Part shown: piece by piece, positions 29,671 through 40,681 of the stretch
Numbering within the stretch: the first letter of the stretch is position 1
Layout: each line of letters begins with the position of its first letter
Source: Torymus aiolomorphi
Taxonomy: Eukaryota; Arthropoda; Insecta; Hymenoptera; Torymidae
Length of the DNA stretch: 64,000 bases
Direction: 5' to 3'
Assembly: GCA_036365515.1 (NCBI GenBank)
Contig: CM070874.1
Location: forward strand, 174,381,797 to 174,445,796
Translations under genes and position numbers: made by a program
The notes under the pieces: generated by a model
Database searches by the model: none
Told to the model about the DNA's origin: nothing
What the model saw: only the letters and a program-made list of their open reading frames with translations

Positions 29671-31154
29671 CAGGTGCGCCGTGTGTGGGGAAAAATCTAC
29701 GCCTCCACTAGCACTGTGCCCAATTTGTCAACGGCCGTGCCACTCGAAGTGCTCTGGAAGGCACAAAGGAGCGGCGTGCGACTTGTGCCGCAAAAATGCA
29801 CCCACGCCATATAAAAAGCCGGCCGTCACCACCACCACCAGCAAGCAGCATAAGACGCAAGCCATCAAGCTAAACAGCACGCAGATGAGCGCACGTCTCT
29901 CTACTATGTCGTCGCAGCGCTGTACGCCAACTCCACCACCGCATATCTTTCGACTCATCAACGCCGGCGGGAAAGTGTCCCCCGCAGAGCAATAATACCA
30001 GCGCGTATACGTCTTTACTCGGCGCTAGTATCGAGTCTGTCGGACTGGTAGTCGGGGTGCAGGAATCTAGCACAGCCGAAAGCACTGTATCGAAGGTTGC
30101 CGGTGTGCAGGGACGCGATCCGGCGCTGAATACCAGTGCTCGACCGGTTGGAGTGACACAGGCGCCATCTCCAGCACAAGAACAGATGATATCAAATGAA
30201 GACCGTTCAAAACCAAATAAACCAGCGTATCATCCCCCGATGAGGGATGTCAATCTAGAGGGTGCTAAAAATGTAATGATCCCGGTGAGCACACTGGATC
30301 TTTTCTTCCAGCGTTTTGATATGCTCGAGAAGCAGCTCGATGATCTGACGTCCCTTGAGAATCAGAACCTCGCGTCGTACAGCACAGTCACTGCGTTTTC
30401 AGAAACTGACAAATTAAATAATAACAAGGAGCTGGCTATGCGGGTGTCTATTGTTGAGGGACTAATTAGGGATCAAAATACATTGCTAGGGAATTTAAAT
30501 GCGAAATGTGAGCTGCTTCTCGAGGAAAACTCAACCCTCAAGTTGAAACTAGACGCATTTGACAGGATGCTAAGCAGAACCGAGGGACTCCAGTGTGCTC
30601 ATATGGATGGTATCAGGGACGTGGGTATAGATAACTCGTTTATCTGTAATGTTGGTGGCTCCACCTTAACCGTCAATAACCAAATAACTTCTCCATCCTC
30701 TCGCCCATGCGACGGGGTTTCTGTCGCATGACAGAAGATAATTCTTAATGGAATATTCAAGAAAGATAATGATGTAACGGAAGAAATTAGAAACGAAATT
30801 GTCTTCGCGGTTTTCAGTACTGTGCTCCCGTCCCTGACTAAGGAAAATATTCTCGGAGTCCGTGATCTGCGGCTCCGACGCATGTTCGAGGAGGCTGAAG
30901 AGACGAGGGAGAGCCTGGCTTCGCGCTCAGGCGCTCCGCGCTCTTGTGTAGTGAGCCTCGGAAGCGCGGACCTTGTCAGAGAGGTGATGAAAGCGAGGCG
31001 TAAGCTCTCCAACAATTACTTAACATCGTCGGACATCAAGTCCGAGCTGCTTGGACAAGTTTCTGCCGCCTGCATGCCAAGTTCTAGGATGATGACCCAA
31101 GAAAATTTTTTGTTTTTTAAGAATGTGAGGCGTGATATGGTTTTTAAACATTAA
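29671..31154 (+). pseudogene. LINE B ORF1 (PHD-like finger, coiled coil), frameshifted
   Basis: A Cys-rich finger (CAVCGEK, CPICQRPCHSKC, CDLC at about 29671-29790) resembles the PHD-type fingers in ORF1 of CR1-group LINEs. After a Thr/Pro-rich linker and a frame change, 30057-30731 holds a coiled-coil region (FQRFDMLEKQLDDL and LNAKCELLLEENSTLKLKL). A third frame (30822-31154) contains VVSLGSADLVREVMKARRKL, resembling the RNA-binding C-terminal part of such ORF1 proteins. ORF1 proteins bind and chaperone LINE RNA. At least two frameshifts and the change at 30731 inactivate it. Confidence 0.65.
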
Positions 31155-32378
31155 TTCCATCAGGCCGCGATTAAGTAATCTTCGCATGTATCTGGCAGAG
31201 AATCCTTCCTACCACCTTTTTGGTACAGCGGAGTCATGGCTGGGCCCGGTTGTCGAGGACAGCCTCATTCAGATAAAGGGCTACACGGTAATTAGGTAGG
31301 ATCGCAATATAAATGAGGGCGGGGTCGCCCTGTATGTGCGTGATGACTTTAACATCACGATATTGACATCATCCAGTACCCTTGGATGGGGAAGGCCGGA
31401 GATTCCCGAGTATTTATTTTGTCGCGTACAGAAGGGTGTTTCTCCCCCCGTTTTGGTTGGTGTCATTTATAGACCTCCACATATTGCTATGCAGAAAAAC
31501 ACCGATCTTTTGGATGATTTGCGCGATCTTTCCAGCGAGTATAGCCACAAATTCATCATGAGGGATCTGAATGCTGAACTGTCGTCGACAACTGATGCCG
31601 ATGCATATACTATTAGGAATTTGGCTAAAGAGTTGTCTCTGCAAATTGTGCAGCGTGGACAAACCCACCACAAAACTCCAACATCTCACATATGGATTGA
31701 TTTGATCCTTGTAAATGATAACGATGAGTTGCTGGGTCACGAGAATCAGTGCTTGCCCAGTTTCGGCAAACATGCCATCATAGATGCTACCATCTCATAC
31801 TACGTGCTAGCCCCAGTAAAAGATTCTTTCTCTTAGAGGGATTACAAGAACATATGTCCTGCCACTCTGAATTCACTGCTCGCACGCTGCGACTGGGTCA
31901 GCATGAGTTCAATTGAATCTGATCTGGAGGAGGCTTTAGATAATTTAAACTCGAACTTGAACATAGCTGTCGATCAATTAGCACCTTTAAAAACTGTGAA
32001 GCCCAAAAAAAATATGCTTCTTGGCTTGGTCCTGAGCTGAGGCAGCTTATTGACAAACGTAATGCAACTCACAGGCGCTACAAGCGTTACTTCAGCTCAG
32101 TAACGAGGTCCACTAGCGCATTGATCAAGAGCGTAACTCTTTCTTTCATAAACATCTCTCAGATGCCCTTAATGCTAACAAGGATATATGGTAGGAAATG
32201 CGCAAGCTCGGCCTCCTACCAAAGCGAAAAGACGAAGACTTGCACGGCCTTACACCGGGGGAGTTGAACGCTCATTTTGCCGGGATATCCGTGTCCCTCC
32301 ATGAAAACATAGAAGATGCAATGGACACCATACTATCTGTAAATGAGGAGGGTTTCTCTTTTAAACCAGTTGTTCTAA
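31155..32378 (+). pseudogene. LINE B ORF2, endonuclease half
   Basis: The apurinic-type endonuclease is readable in frames around 31155-31836: GTAESWLG, VALYVRDDFN, VGVIYRPPH, RDLNAE at the catalytic Asn/Asp box, and HIWIDLILVND. A stop follows at 31834, then the linker (RQLIDKRNATHRRYKRYF; EMRKLGLLPKRK) up to FKPVVL at 32375. The reading frame is cut there by TIR element 1 at a TAA site and resumes at 41147 in RT. The catalytic box begins RDLN where GDxN is usual. Confidence 0.75.
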
Positions 32379-32859
32379 CAAGGAAAGGGCCCCAGATGTA
32401 CCTCACCGATTTCCTTCAAATTTTGATATGTTGTAGTACATACAAAAATATTTGACACGTGTTATTTTTACGTGCCCATACGCTCATTTAAGGGGTGAAA
32501 ACCACCCTTAAAATTCACCCCCAAAAACAGTTTTTTTTTTTATATCTCCGGAACGAATTGTAATTTTTTGATGAAACAAAGTGGATATGATTCGCAATTG
32601 AAAAACGAATATTTGTGCAATATTTCGACCTAGAAGGGTAGCCTCCCTTATTTTTTATAAAAGAAAACCCTAAAATCTTGACAATGTTTTCGCTCAAAAA
32701 ATTACAAAATTGATTGAATCCTAAAAAAAAATAATTGTGTTATAAACAAATTAAAAAAATAAAGTTGAAGTGCCCCTTGTTTTACGGAAAATGCTTTTTA
32801 CACGGATATTAAATTATTTCAATATTAAATATGTATATGGGTAACTTCACGTCAACTGT

Positions 32860-33618
32860 GACAGGTCGAAATTTTAAAATGGCTAAAAATGGGGTTTTCT
32901 AGTTCTAAATTAGCTCCAAAATACAACCCTAGTGTTTAAGAGCGAAATATTCAATGGTTAAAAAGTTAGAATCAATTGAAAGTTTGAAAATTTTGATTTT
33001 TTTTCAAAAAACAGCAATTTTCATGATTTTTTTACTAAAAATCTTGAAACTTTTTGTAGAGCACATTAAATGGGAAAAAGTTTACAAATTGTAAGTAGAA
33101 TTGCTCAGAATTTTTCCAGATTGATGTCAATTATATTGTTAATTTACACGTAAGAAAATACCATACAAAATATGCTTAAGGCGGTTGTGACATGATTAAT
33201 ATCCCTCGACAGAGGCTAAAAATTTTATACAAAATGTTACTTTTAAAATGAGACCTTGATGAAAGTGGAATACAAACTCAGAAATAAGTAACAGACAATT
33301 GAAACTGTATACATGTATATATATGTATATATATGTATATATATACCGTTGACATCAATCTGGAAAAATTCTGAGCAATTCTACTTACAATTTGTAAACT
33401 TTTTCCTATTTAATGTGCTATACAAAAAGTTTCAAGATTTTTAGTAAAAAAATCATGAAAATTGCTGTTTTTTGAAAAAAATCAAAATTTTCAAATTTTC
33501 AATTGATTCTAACTTTTTAACCATTGAGTATTTCGCTCTTAAACACTAGGGTTGTATTTTGGAACTAATTTAGAACTAGAAAACCCCATTTTAAGCCATT
33601 TTAAAATTTCGACCTGTC
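32860..33618. mobile_element. Fold-back element inside TIR element 1
   Basis: Near-perfect inverted arms of about 275 bp: GACAGGTCGAAATTTTAAAA from 32860, complement ending 33618. A central part of about 210 bp contains (TATATG)n-like repeats near 33315-33345. No coding capacity. It replaces or interrupts the 5' part of the transposase gene. Confidence 0.75.
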
Positions 33619-33625
33619 GATCGAT

Positions 33626-34083
33626 GTTAAAATAATTCCAAAAGGAACAACCAGTAAAATTCAACCATTAGACGTATTTGGTTTTAGGATTTGCAAAAAT
33701 TACGTAAGACACTTTTCCGACAGTGTAATATTGATGAATGAAGATTTAGAACCGCATTTAAGAAATAACGTAATAAAACTTCAATCATTGGTTCATAATC
33801 AGTTATCATCCCCTCGATATGTGAACCTATTCAAATATACGTGGCATAAAAGTGGCGATGTTGATGCAGAGCCGAGTAAATTTGATAATCCAGTAAAGTT
33901 TGGCTTTGGAAATAACTGTAATGCTCGTTGCGAAGTTGCAGAATGTTCTAATCCAGCAATCGTAAGATGCTCTTGGTGCAAAAATTTAAATGTTCGAACC
34001 ACTTTTTTGATGATTATCACTATTTTCATGATTATAAAGAATAGTATTAACAATAAATACCAAAAAATAGTAAACAATATTTA
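33626..34083 (+). pseudogene. DDE transposase C-terminus (TIR element 1)
   Basis: The frame reads IIPKGTTSKIQPLDVFGFRI, then NNVIKLQSLVHNQLSSPRY, then a Cys/His-rich tail (CEVAECSNPAIVRCSWCK). A frameshift near 33990 drops the last HFF...H part into another frame. The N-terminal DNA-binding and first catalytic Asp regions are missing, replaced by the fold-back element. The same C-terminal architecture is seen at 48600-49030 and 15505-15700. Confidence 0.75.
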
Positions 34084-34651
34084 ATGTTATTAATAACTAT
34101 TGTTGTTAGTTTATATTTAAATAAATATAAAACACAAACTGTTTATTTTATGAATATTTTAGAAGTTTAATCTGTAAAAGATTTTTTTTATTCAAAATAC
34201 ATGAATAGGATCTTGCACTATCATTACAAATATGAGAATTTTTGTTCGCGTTTAACTTTTTTTCAGCTGTAAAAAACTAGAGTGAATAAAATATGTCGTT
34301 ATACTGGTAAATACAGGGATACTACTTTTCAAATTGAATGAATTAAATCAATTGTATCCGGTACATTAGTACATTTCCATATTTATTCACTTTTAATTTT
34401 CTTTCAAGATCCAAATTTTTGAATTTTGAATATGGGTAACTAATGAAGTATATAAGCGTTCAATATTTCTATTTGTATACTTAATTTGCCAAAAAAATAA
34501 GTTTTAGAATTAAGTAATCACAGTTGCACGAAAAAACTATTTTTTAGTTGATCGAAAATCAAATATTTTAATAAGGAGTTGTTTACCCCCTGAAGGGGGT
34601 AACTTTTTTTTAAGCGAATTAATTTATTAAATTATGATTAGTTTTGTGTAC
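34084..34651. other. Non-coding remainder of TIR element 1
   Basis: AT-rich, no genes seen. Ends at the Gypsy B target duplication. Confidence 0.4.
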
Positions 34652-34655
34652 CTAG

Positions 34656-35728
34656 TGTAACGCGTGTCTAGCCGCGATTCTAATCTACCGCGCGAAGGTA
34701 GTGAGCGCGCGCGCGCAACTCCTGCGCAGCCGAATCGAGGCGCGCCGCGCGTAGCGAATCGGTCTCGCGACGCGTAAAATGCCCGTCATCCGTCGCGAAG
34801 CTGCTAACCTGTTCCCGCGAGAAAAGGGAGCCATCTTCGTGTCTGCCGTCGCGCAAGTAGGATCTCCTCCGTGTCTTCGTGAGTTTACTTGTCTGCGCCG
34901 TCCTATCGTTTTGTGAGACCCCGCGAGTGTAGTGGAGGCGCCGCAAATAGTGGAGGCGCACACAAGAGAGACAGAGAGAGAGCGATACCGCGTAGCGTGT
35001 GCCACGAGCAGAACGAGCCTGCGAGCGAGGAGCCGGCAGCCAGCCCGCCTGCCGACCCAATACAGCGAGAGAGAGAGAGAGAGCGCAACTGCTGTGCGAA
35101 CGACAGGGAGCGAGAGGGAGAGTCGAGTGCACCAGCTGCTCCTTCCTAACGTAAGTTTTCTACTCTCCTCTTGCGGGTTCATTGTAAAGGCTCGCACGGA
35201 AATCGCCCCGTGCAAGCCTTCTGTGCCGTGTACGTGGGGGTGTGTGTCAGCCCGCCGTACTTTAACACCGCGCACGAAATTAGCAGCTTCGCCGCGCGCC
35301 GTGTAGTTCGCGCGTTTGAATATTATCGGTCGCGCGCGAACTAACTCTTTGTTCTAATCAGCACGTGCGTTGTGCTTGTAGAGATTAGTGATTGTAAATA
35401 TATTGTGATATCTAGTTACTCGTCGCGTTGTTCATTACAACCTGTCCTTCTCCCGGATACCGCCGCCTCCGCGGGAAAACGACTCCGCCAGTTGTTTTCA
35501 TATCTGAGCATAGCGGCCGCGCGCTTTACTCTTCGAGCGCGCGCTTTTCACTCAGCGATCCAATTAGTTGGAAAGCGAAGTTCGTGTGCGATCTTCGCGT
35601 TGTTTTCGAGATTCCAGGAGCAGATCCCCGGGCAAGTCATTTTAGTCTGTCACCCGCGGCACCGTGTTCTAGGGCATCGCTGGCCTGTGGCTTGTTGGGA
35701 TTTTCCCCCCACTAGCCATCCCGTTACA
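34656..35728 (+). repeat. Gypsy B 5' LTR
   Basis: 1073 bp, TG...CA, GC-rich with a (GA)n tract near 35065-35080. Confidence 0.92.
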
Positions 35729-35730
35729 AC

Positions 35731-35806
35731 TGGCGCCCAACGTGGGGCTCGAACCCACGACCCTGAGATTAAGAGTCTCATGCTCTACCGACTGAGCTAG
35801 CCGGGC
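35731..35806 (-). tRNA. Full-length tRNA-Lys(CUU) copy including CCA; reverse-transcription fossil, not a gene
   Basis: The minus strand folds as a complete tRNA: acceptor GCCCGGC/GTTGGGC, D arm GCTC..GAGC, anticodon stem TGAGA/TCTCA with loop CTCTTAA (anticodon CUU, Lys), T arm GTGGG/CCCAC with TTCGAGC, discriminator G and CCA. CCA is added after transcription and not encoded in eukaryotic tRNA genes, so this was copied from a mature primer tRNA. It starts 2 bp after the LTR, exactly where the primer-binding site (TGGCGCCCAACG) lies, and ends at pol. A tRNA finder will probably report it as a gene. Confidence 0.93.
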
Positions 35807-36877
35807 AAAGGGTTATTTCAATTTACAAGAATGCCCTATGGTCTTTCGTATGCCGGAGCGTCCTTCCAGAGGCTGATTGACAAAGTCATCGGCCCCGAAC
35901 TCGAACCTTTTGCTTACTCGTATATCGATGACATAATAGTAGTCACAGAAGCATTCGAGGAGCATAAAGAAGTTCTAAAAAGAGTTCTAGATAGGATAAA
36001 GGACGCGGGCCTCACAATAAATCGCGAGAAGAGTGTCTTCTGTCGCGATGAGGTCCAATATCTCGGGGTCATAGTAAATAGGGATGGTTTTAAACCAGAC
36101 CCCGAGAAAATAAAGCCCATTATGGAATATCCGGTGCCGAAAAACCTCCGTCAGCTGAGACGCTTCCTAGGAATGGCCTCGTGGTATAGAAAGTTTTTAT
36201 CAAACTTCGCCACAATTGCTGAACCACTGACCGAACTAACGAAAAAGGATCGGAAATACGAGTGGTCAACGGCACAAGAAGAGGCCTTCCAAAAACTAAA
36301 AGCGCTAGTTGCTTCTGCACCGATTCTCCACAGACCGGTATCTAACGCACAGTTCGTGGTGCAAACTGATGCGAGCGATACAGGACTTGGAGCGGTGCTA
36401 TACCAGATAATAGACGGCGACGAAAGAGTCCTAGAGTTCGCTAGTCGAACTCTGAGCGCGGCCGAGAAGAATTATAGTGTGACGGAACGAGAGTGTCTAG
36501 TAATTCTCTGGGCAATCAAAAAGTTCCGTCCGTATATAGAGGCCTATGACTTCAAGGTCATCACGGATCATAGCAGCTTGAAGTGGCTCCGTGATCTCCG
36601 AAACCCATCAGGCAGGTTAGCAAGATGGGCTTTGGAACTACAAAACCACAGTTTCACAGTCGAACACCGAAAGGGCTCTTTGAACAATGTCCCAGATGCC
36701 CTTTCGCGGATGTTCGAGGAAGAGGAGCCAGCGGTCGCCGCGTTAGAGCTCGAACGCGATACAAACGACCAATGGTACCTCGAAATTGTGAAAGAGGTTC
36801 AACAGCGGCCGCGAGACTTCCCCACGTTCAAGCTGGCGGGGGGAGACTGTACAAGTACGAACCTGATGAAGTCATAG
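35801..36877 (+). pseudogene. Gypsy B pol: RT (C-terminal part) and RNase H
   Basis: The frame picks up at codons for PGKG inside the RT palm, the first six bases being shared with the tRNA end, and runs to 36877. RT motifs: FTRMPYGLSYAGASFQRL and the active site YIDDIIV (YxDD intact), then QYLGVIVNRDGF. RNase H: QTDASDTGLGAVLYQ, ERECLVILWAIKKFRPY, ITDHSSLKWL. The upstream fingers/palm with the first catalytic Asp are missing. A frameshift near 36840 moves the integrase N-terminus to the frame read from 36625. Confidence 0.9.
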
Positions 36878-38303
36878 ACGAGTCTCTCGGCGACGATGAT
36901 GCATGGAAGTTAGCAGTCCCTCACGAAAAGCGACGCGAAGTACTGAGAGAATCCCATGACTTTCCAACTGCTGGGCACTTGGGCCGCGAGAAAACGCTAG
37001 AAAGAGTAAAGCGGAAGTATTATTGGCCACACATGTCTCGTGATGTAGCCAGATACGTGAGCCAGTGCCAAATTTGCCAGCAGTGCAAAGTCGAACAGCG
37101 CGCTCCAACAGGATTCATGGGACGCCGAATTACAGAGCGTCCATGGCAAATCGTGGCCAGCGACATTATGGGGCCCCTCCCAAAATCACGCACGGCCACG
37201 AATACATTCTCATATTCCAGGACTTGTTCACATGCTGGATTGAAGTAATTCCGATAAAAATGGCAGATGGTAAATCGGTAATTAAGGGACTCAACGAGCG
37301 AGTATGTCTGCGATTCGGAGTCCCGGAGGTGTTTCTCTCAGACAATGGTACTGAATTTAAAAATGCACCATTAGAGGCATTCTTAAAGGAGAGAAACGTG
37401 CATCACACGTTTACACCTCCGTATCACCCTCAGGCCAATCCTGTCGAGCGTGTGAATCGAACGGTGAAGACAATGATTATGTCTCACGCACAGGAAAATC
37501 ACCGGTCCTGGGATGAGAAACTGAATGAGCTGGCGTTCGCGTACAATACTGCCGAACACAGCTCCACAAAGATAAGTCCTGCCATGCTCATTTACGGCCG
37601 ACAACCTGACCCACCGAAGACACTAAGGCGGGAGGAAGACAGGTTAGCCGAAGAGCAAGGGCAGCAAGAGGCGATAAACAATTGGGTGGTACGTATGGAC
37701 AAGCTCCGCGAATTGCACGTTCGGGCGGCGGCCGACGCGCAAGCGGAGCAGGCGAGACAAGCCAAATATTATGACGCTCATCGTCGACCTCCAGAATTCT
37801 GTCTAGGCGATCGTGTATGGAGAGAGAATAAGGTACTATCCTCAGCAGCTGAGGGGATTTCTGCCAAATTAGCCCCGAAGTACGCGGGGCCCTACACGAT
37901 TGTGAATATTCTAGGCGAAAACACCTATGAGATCCAAGGTGAGGATGGTCGAACGATACGTCCCGTCCATGCGCAGCAACTTAAGAGATACGTCTCAGCA
38001 GAAGTAGCCCAGGCGCTACCAGCGAGGGACTCTTCAGCCGAACGGAACACGTCAGAGGGACACAGAGTTAGCCGGGGGAATGTACAGCCCCGGGCGACGG
38101 CTAAGAGGCGCGGTCCACCTCGTAAGACCGCGCTATTAGTTAGGCCAGGAAAGCGTGCGAGCGATGGCCGGCCTATGCGTGTGGCCGGTCCAACAGAACC
38201 CAAGCGAGGCCCAGGGAGGCCAAAGGGTTCGAAGAAGAAGCCCGTACCGGCTGATGCCGGACTAATTAGTCCTCGTAGAACCCGAGCGTATAAAAAGCAA
38301 TAA
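36840..38303 (+). pseudogene. Gypsy B integrase with AT-hook-like tail (one frameshift)
   Basis: The zinc-binding HHCC region (H..HLGREKTLERVKRKYYWPHM..CQICQQC) is in the frame ending at 37248. A second frameshift near 37185-37200 joins it to the 37065-38303 frame with the catalytic core. There the second Asp is in FLSDNGTEFKN and the Glu in HPQANPVERVNRTVK. Next come the GPY-type stretch (APKYAGPYTIVNI) and a basic tail. That tail has GPGRPKGSKKKP, matching the AT-hook core GRP flanked by basic residues. The first core Asp lies at SDIMGPLPK, beside the frame change. Intact otherwise, with a stop at 38301-38303. Confidence 0.88.
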
Positions 38304-38497
38304 TTGTGCCGTCCAACTTGTGTCGTACGTACTAACCTGTGTTCGTCTTAATTTTCCAGTCCTCAATCTCACTCCTCCCCGGGATCGATTTACCTGTTTC
38401 AGGACATGCAAGGCCTGACTCCCGAAATAGCGGAGACGGCGAAGAAGGTGATCGCTGGATTAATCCAGTGCAATCCTGACCCGCCGTCATCGATTTT

Positions 38498-39362
38498 TTG
38501 GAGCAGGTCGTGGAGGGCATCGACGCTGTGACACTGGCACCCCAGCCAGTGGAAGAGCCCTCCACCGTCATGATCGAGGAGATAGAGGCGCCGAAGCCAA
38601 GAAAGGGACCTTCGGAGCCGACCTGGGCAGAGGCCGGTCCCAGTCCGCTTCGGCGACCTCGTCCCCCGAAGGAGCAGCAGGAAAGCCGGGAAGAACGGCT
38701 TTCGCAAGAGGCGTCGGTCCGAGCCTCAGAGATGGCGCCGGAAGGAAACGCCGGCACGGCTCGGGCCGACGAAGAAAGTAAAGAGAGTTCTCTGACCCAG
38801 GCCCCCAAGTGGGCACCGAGTGATGAAGTCGGTGCGGCCTGGGTCCCAGTGGAGAAGGCCCTCGAGGAAGCGCGGCGCCTCAGCAAGTCCTCGCGCGCTG
38901 CGGAGGACGCTGCCCTGGCCGCACTGGAGGTCTTTCTCCAGTGCCACGATAATGCCGGCGAGCGGCAAGCCGGCAAATGGGTCGGAATGGCCCAAGGCCG
39001 GCGCGAAGAGCTCGCGGCCGCCGCAGAGGCCAGGGCCGCTAGGCTGCGCCGCACAGCCTTCCAAAAGGCGGAGGAGGCTCGCCTGGCTCGTGCGCAGGAG
39101 CGCATGGAAGAGGCCAGGCGAGCCAGGGAAAAGGCGGAGGAGACGGCGCGCCGGGTCAAGGAAGAGGCCCAGCGCCATCTCCAAAAAGAAGAAGAGCGCC
39201 TTAGGAGGGCGCTCGAAGAAGAGCGAGCGGCCCGGGATGCGCTCGACAGTAACGCGATCCCCCGGTGCTTCATGTGTGGCGAGCTTGGGGGTGAAAAAGT
39301 CTAAACATTGCCCCAACCAAGCTCGTCATAAGGGGCGCCGATCGTATTCCCGGGCCAGTTGA
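38498..39362 (+). pseudogene. Gypsy B ORF3: coiled coil with degenerate zinc knuckle
   Basis: An open frame of 268 codons in the position where env would be. The N-terminal half is acidic and Pro-rich. Residues about 120-255 are a long Ala/Glu/Arg coiled coil (RREELAAAAEARAARLRR; EEARRAREKAEETARRVKEE). The end is CFMCGELGG, then a stop at 39302, while the neighbouring frame continues KHCPNQARHKGRR to 39362. Together these look like a CCHC knuckle broken by a frameshift. Coiled coil plus knuckle suggest a Gag-like nucleic-acid-binding protein rather than an envelope, since no signal peptide or membrane segment is present. Confidence 0.6.
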
Positions 39363-39544
39363 AGAGGGGAGAGGCCCTGAAGTTTTTTTTATATTTTTTA
39401 ATAAAAATTAAAAAGAAAAACCTGTGACTCCGATTCTTCAATATTCCTTTTCGAACCTCCTTCTCCTAATCATTACTATCATATTAGTAGGTACGACGAC
39501 GGCCATGATTAGCAGAGCTGCTCACGGTCCCCTAAGCAGCGTCT

Positions 39545-39554
39545 GGCGGGGGGG
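39545..39554 (+). promoter_or_regulatory. Gypsy B polypurine tract
   Basis: GGCGGGGGGG directly abuts the 3' LTR, the place where plus-strand DNA synthesis is primed. Confidence 0.65.
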
Positions 39555-39962
39555 TGTAACGCGTGTCTAGCCGCGATTCTAATCTACCGCGCGAAGGTAG
39601 TGAGCGCGCGCGCGCAACTCCTGTGCAGCCGAATCGAGGCGCGCCGCGCGTAGCGAATCGGTCTCGCGACGCGTAAAATGCCCGTCATCCGTCGCAAAGC
39701 TGCTAACCTGTTCCCGCGAGAAAAGGGAGCCATTTTCGTGTCTGCCGTCGCGCAAGTAGGATCTCCTCCGTGTCTTCGTGAGTTTACTTGTCTGCGCCGC
39801 CCTATCGTTTTGTGAGACCCCGCAAGTGTAGTGGAGGCGCCGCAAATAGTGGAGGCGCACACAAGAGAGACAGAGAGAGAGAGCGATACCGCGTAGCGTG
39901 TACCACGAGCAGAACGAGCCTGCGAGCGAGGAGCCGGCAGCCAGCCCGCCTGCCGACCCAAT

Positions 39963-40010
<48 letters not shown>

Positions 40011-40651
40011 ACTGCTGTGCGAACGACAGGGAGCGAGAGAGAGAGTCGAGTGCACCGGCTGCTCCTTCCTAACGTAAGTTTTCTACTCTCCTCTTGCGGG
40101 TTCATTGTAAAGGCTCGCACGGAAATCGCCCCGTGCAAGCCTTCTGTGCCGTGTACGTGGGGGTGTGTGTCAGCCCGCCGTACTTTAACACCGCGGGCGA
40201 AATTAGCAGCTTCGCCGCGCGCCGTGTAGTTCGCGCGTTTGAATATTAACGGTCGCGCGCGAACTAACTCTTTGTTCTAATCAGCACGTGCGTTGTGCTT
40301 GTAGAGATTAGTGATTGTAAATATATTGTGATATCTAGTTACTCGTCGCGTTGTTCATTACAACCTGTCCTTCTCGCGGATACCGCCGCCTCCGCGGGAA
40401 AACGACTCCGCCGGTCGTTTTCATATCTGAGCATAGCGGCCGCGCGCTTTACTCTTCGAGCGCGCGCTTTTCACTCAGCGATCCAATTAGTTGGAAAGCG
40501 AAGTTCGTGTGCGATCTTCGCGTTGTTTTCGGGATTCCAGGAGCAGATCTCCGGGCAAGTCATTTTAGTCTGACACCCGCGGCACCGTGTTCTAGGGCAT
40601 CGCTGGCCTGTGGCTTGTTGGCATTTTCCCCCCACTAGCCATCCCGTTACA
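39555..40651 (+). repeat. Gypsy B 3' LTR
   Basis: 1097 bp. Longer than the 5' LTR mainly through a longer (GA)n tract at about 39967-40005. Confidence 0.92.
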
Positions 40652-40681
40652 CTAGTATAAATAAGAAACAAATTTATTTAT

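Larger units (their letters stand above)
34652..40655 (+). mobile_element. Gypsy B LTR retrotransposon, 5'-deleted, CTAG duplication
   Basis: LTRs at 34656-35728 and 39555-40651 (TGTAAC...GTTACA) are flanked by CTAG (34652-34655 and 40652-40655). By eye they differ at roughly 17 substitutions plus a GA-repeat length change, so insertion was moderately recent. Order: 5' LTR, full antisense tRNA-Lys, RT (from mid-palm), RNase H, integrase, ORF3, purine tract, 3' LTR. gag in its usual place, protease and the RT N-terminus are gone. The LTR belongs to the family of the solo LTR at 26726-51172. Confidence 0.92.

Noticed and set aside
33338..33350. Short AT-rich palindromes scattered through the window as possible origins or terminators
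   Set aside because: Expected by chance in DNA this AT-rich; none shows conserved context.
34680..35800. Several long frames in the GC-rich LTRs (also 39579-40638), rich in Ser/Leu/Arg
   Set aside because: They are duplicated in both LTRs, include (GA)n low-complexity sequence, and have no domain. LTR composition explains the openness.
35731..35806. A functional tRNA-Lys gene on the minus strand
   Set aside because: CCA is encoded, the copy abuts an LTR exactly at the primer-binding position, and its other end joins RT coding sequence. A reverse-transcribed primer explains it better.
38332..39316. Long minus-strand frames opposite ORF3
   Set aside because: Shadow frames of the GC-rich, Ala/Glu/Arg-coding ORF3. 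No recognisable protein.
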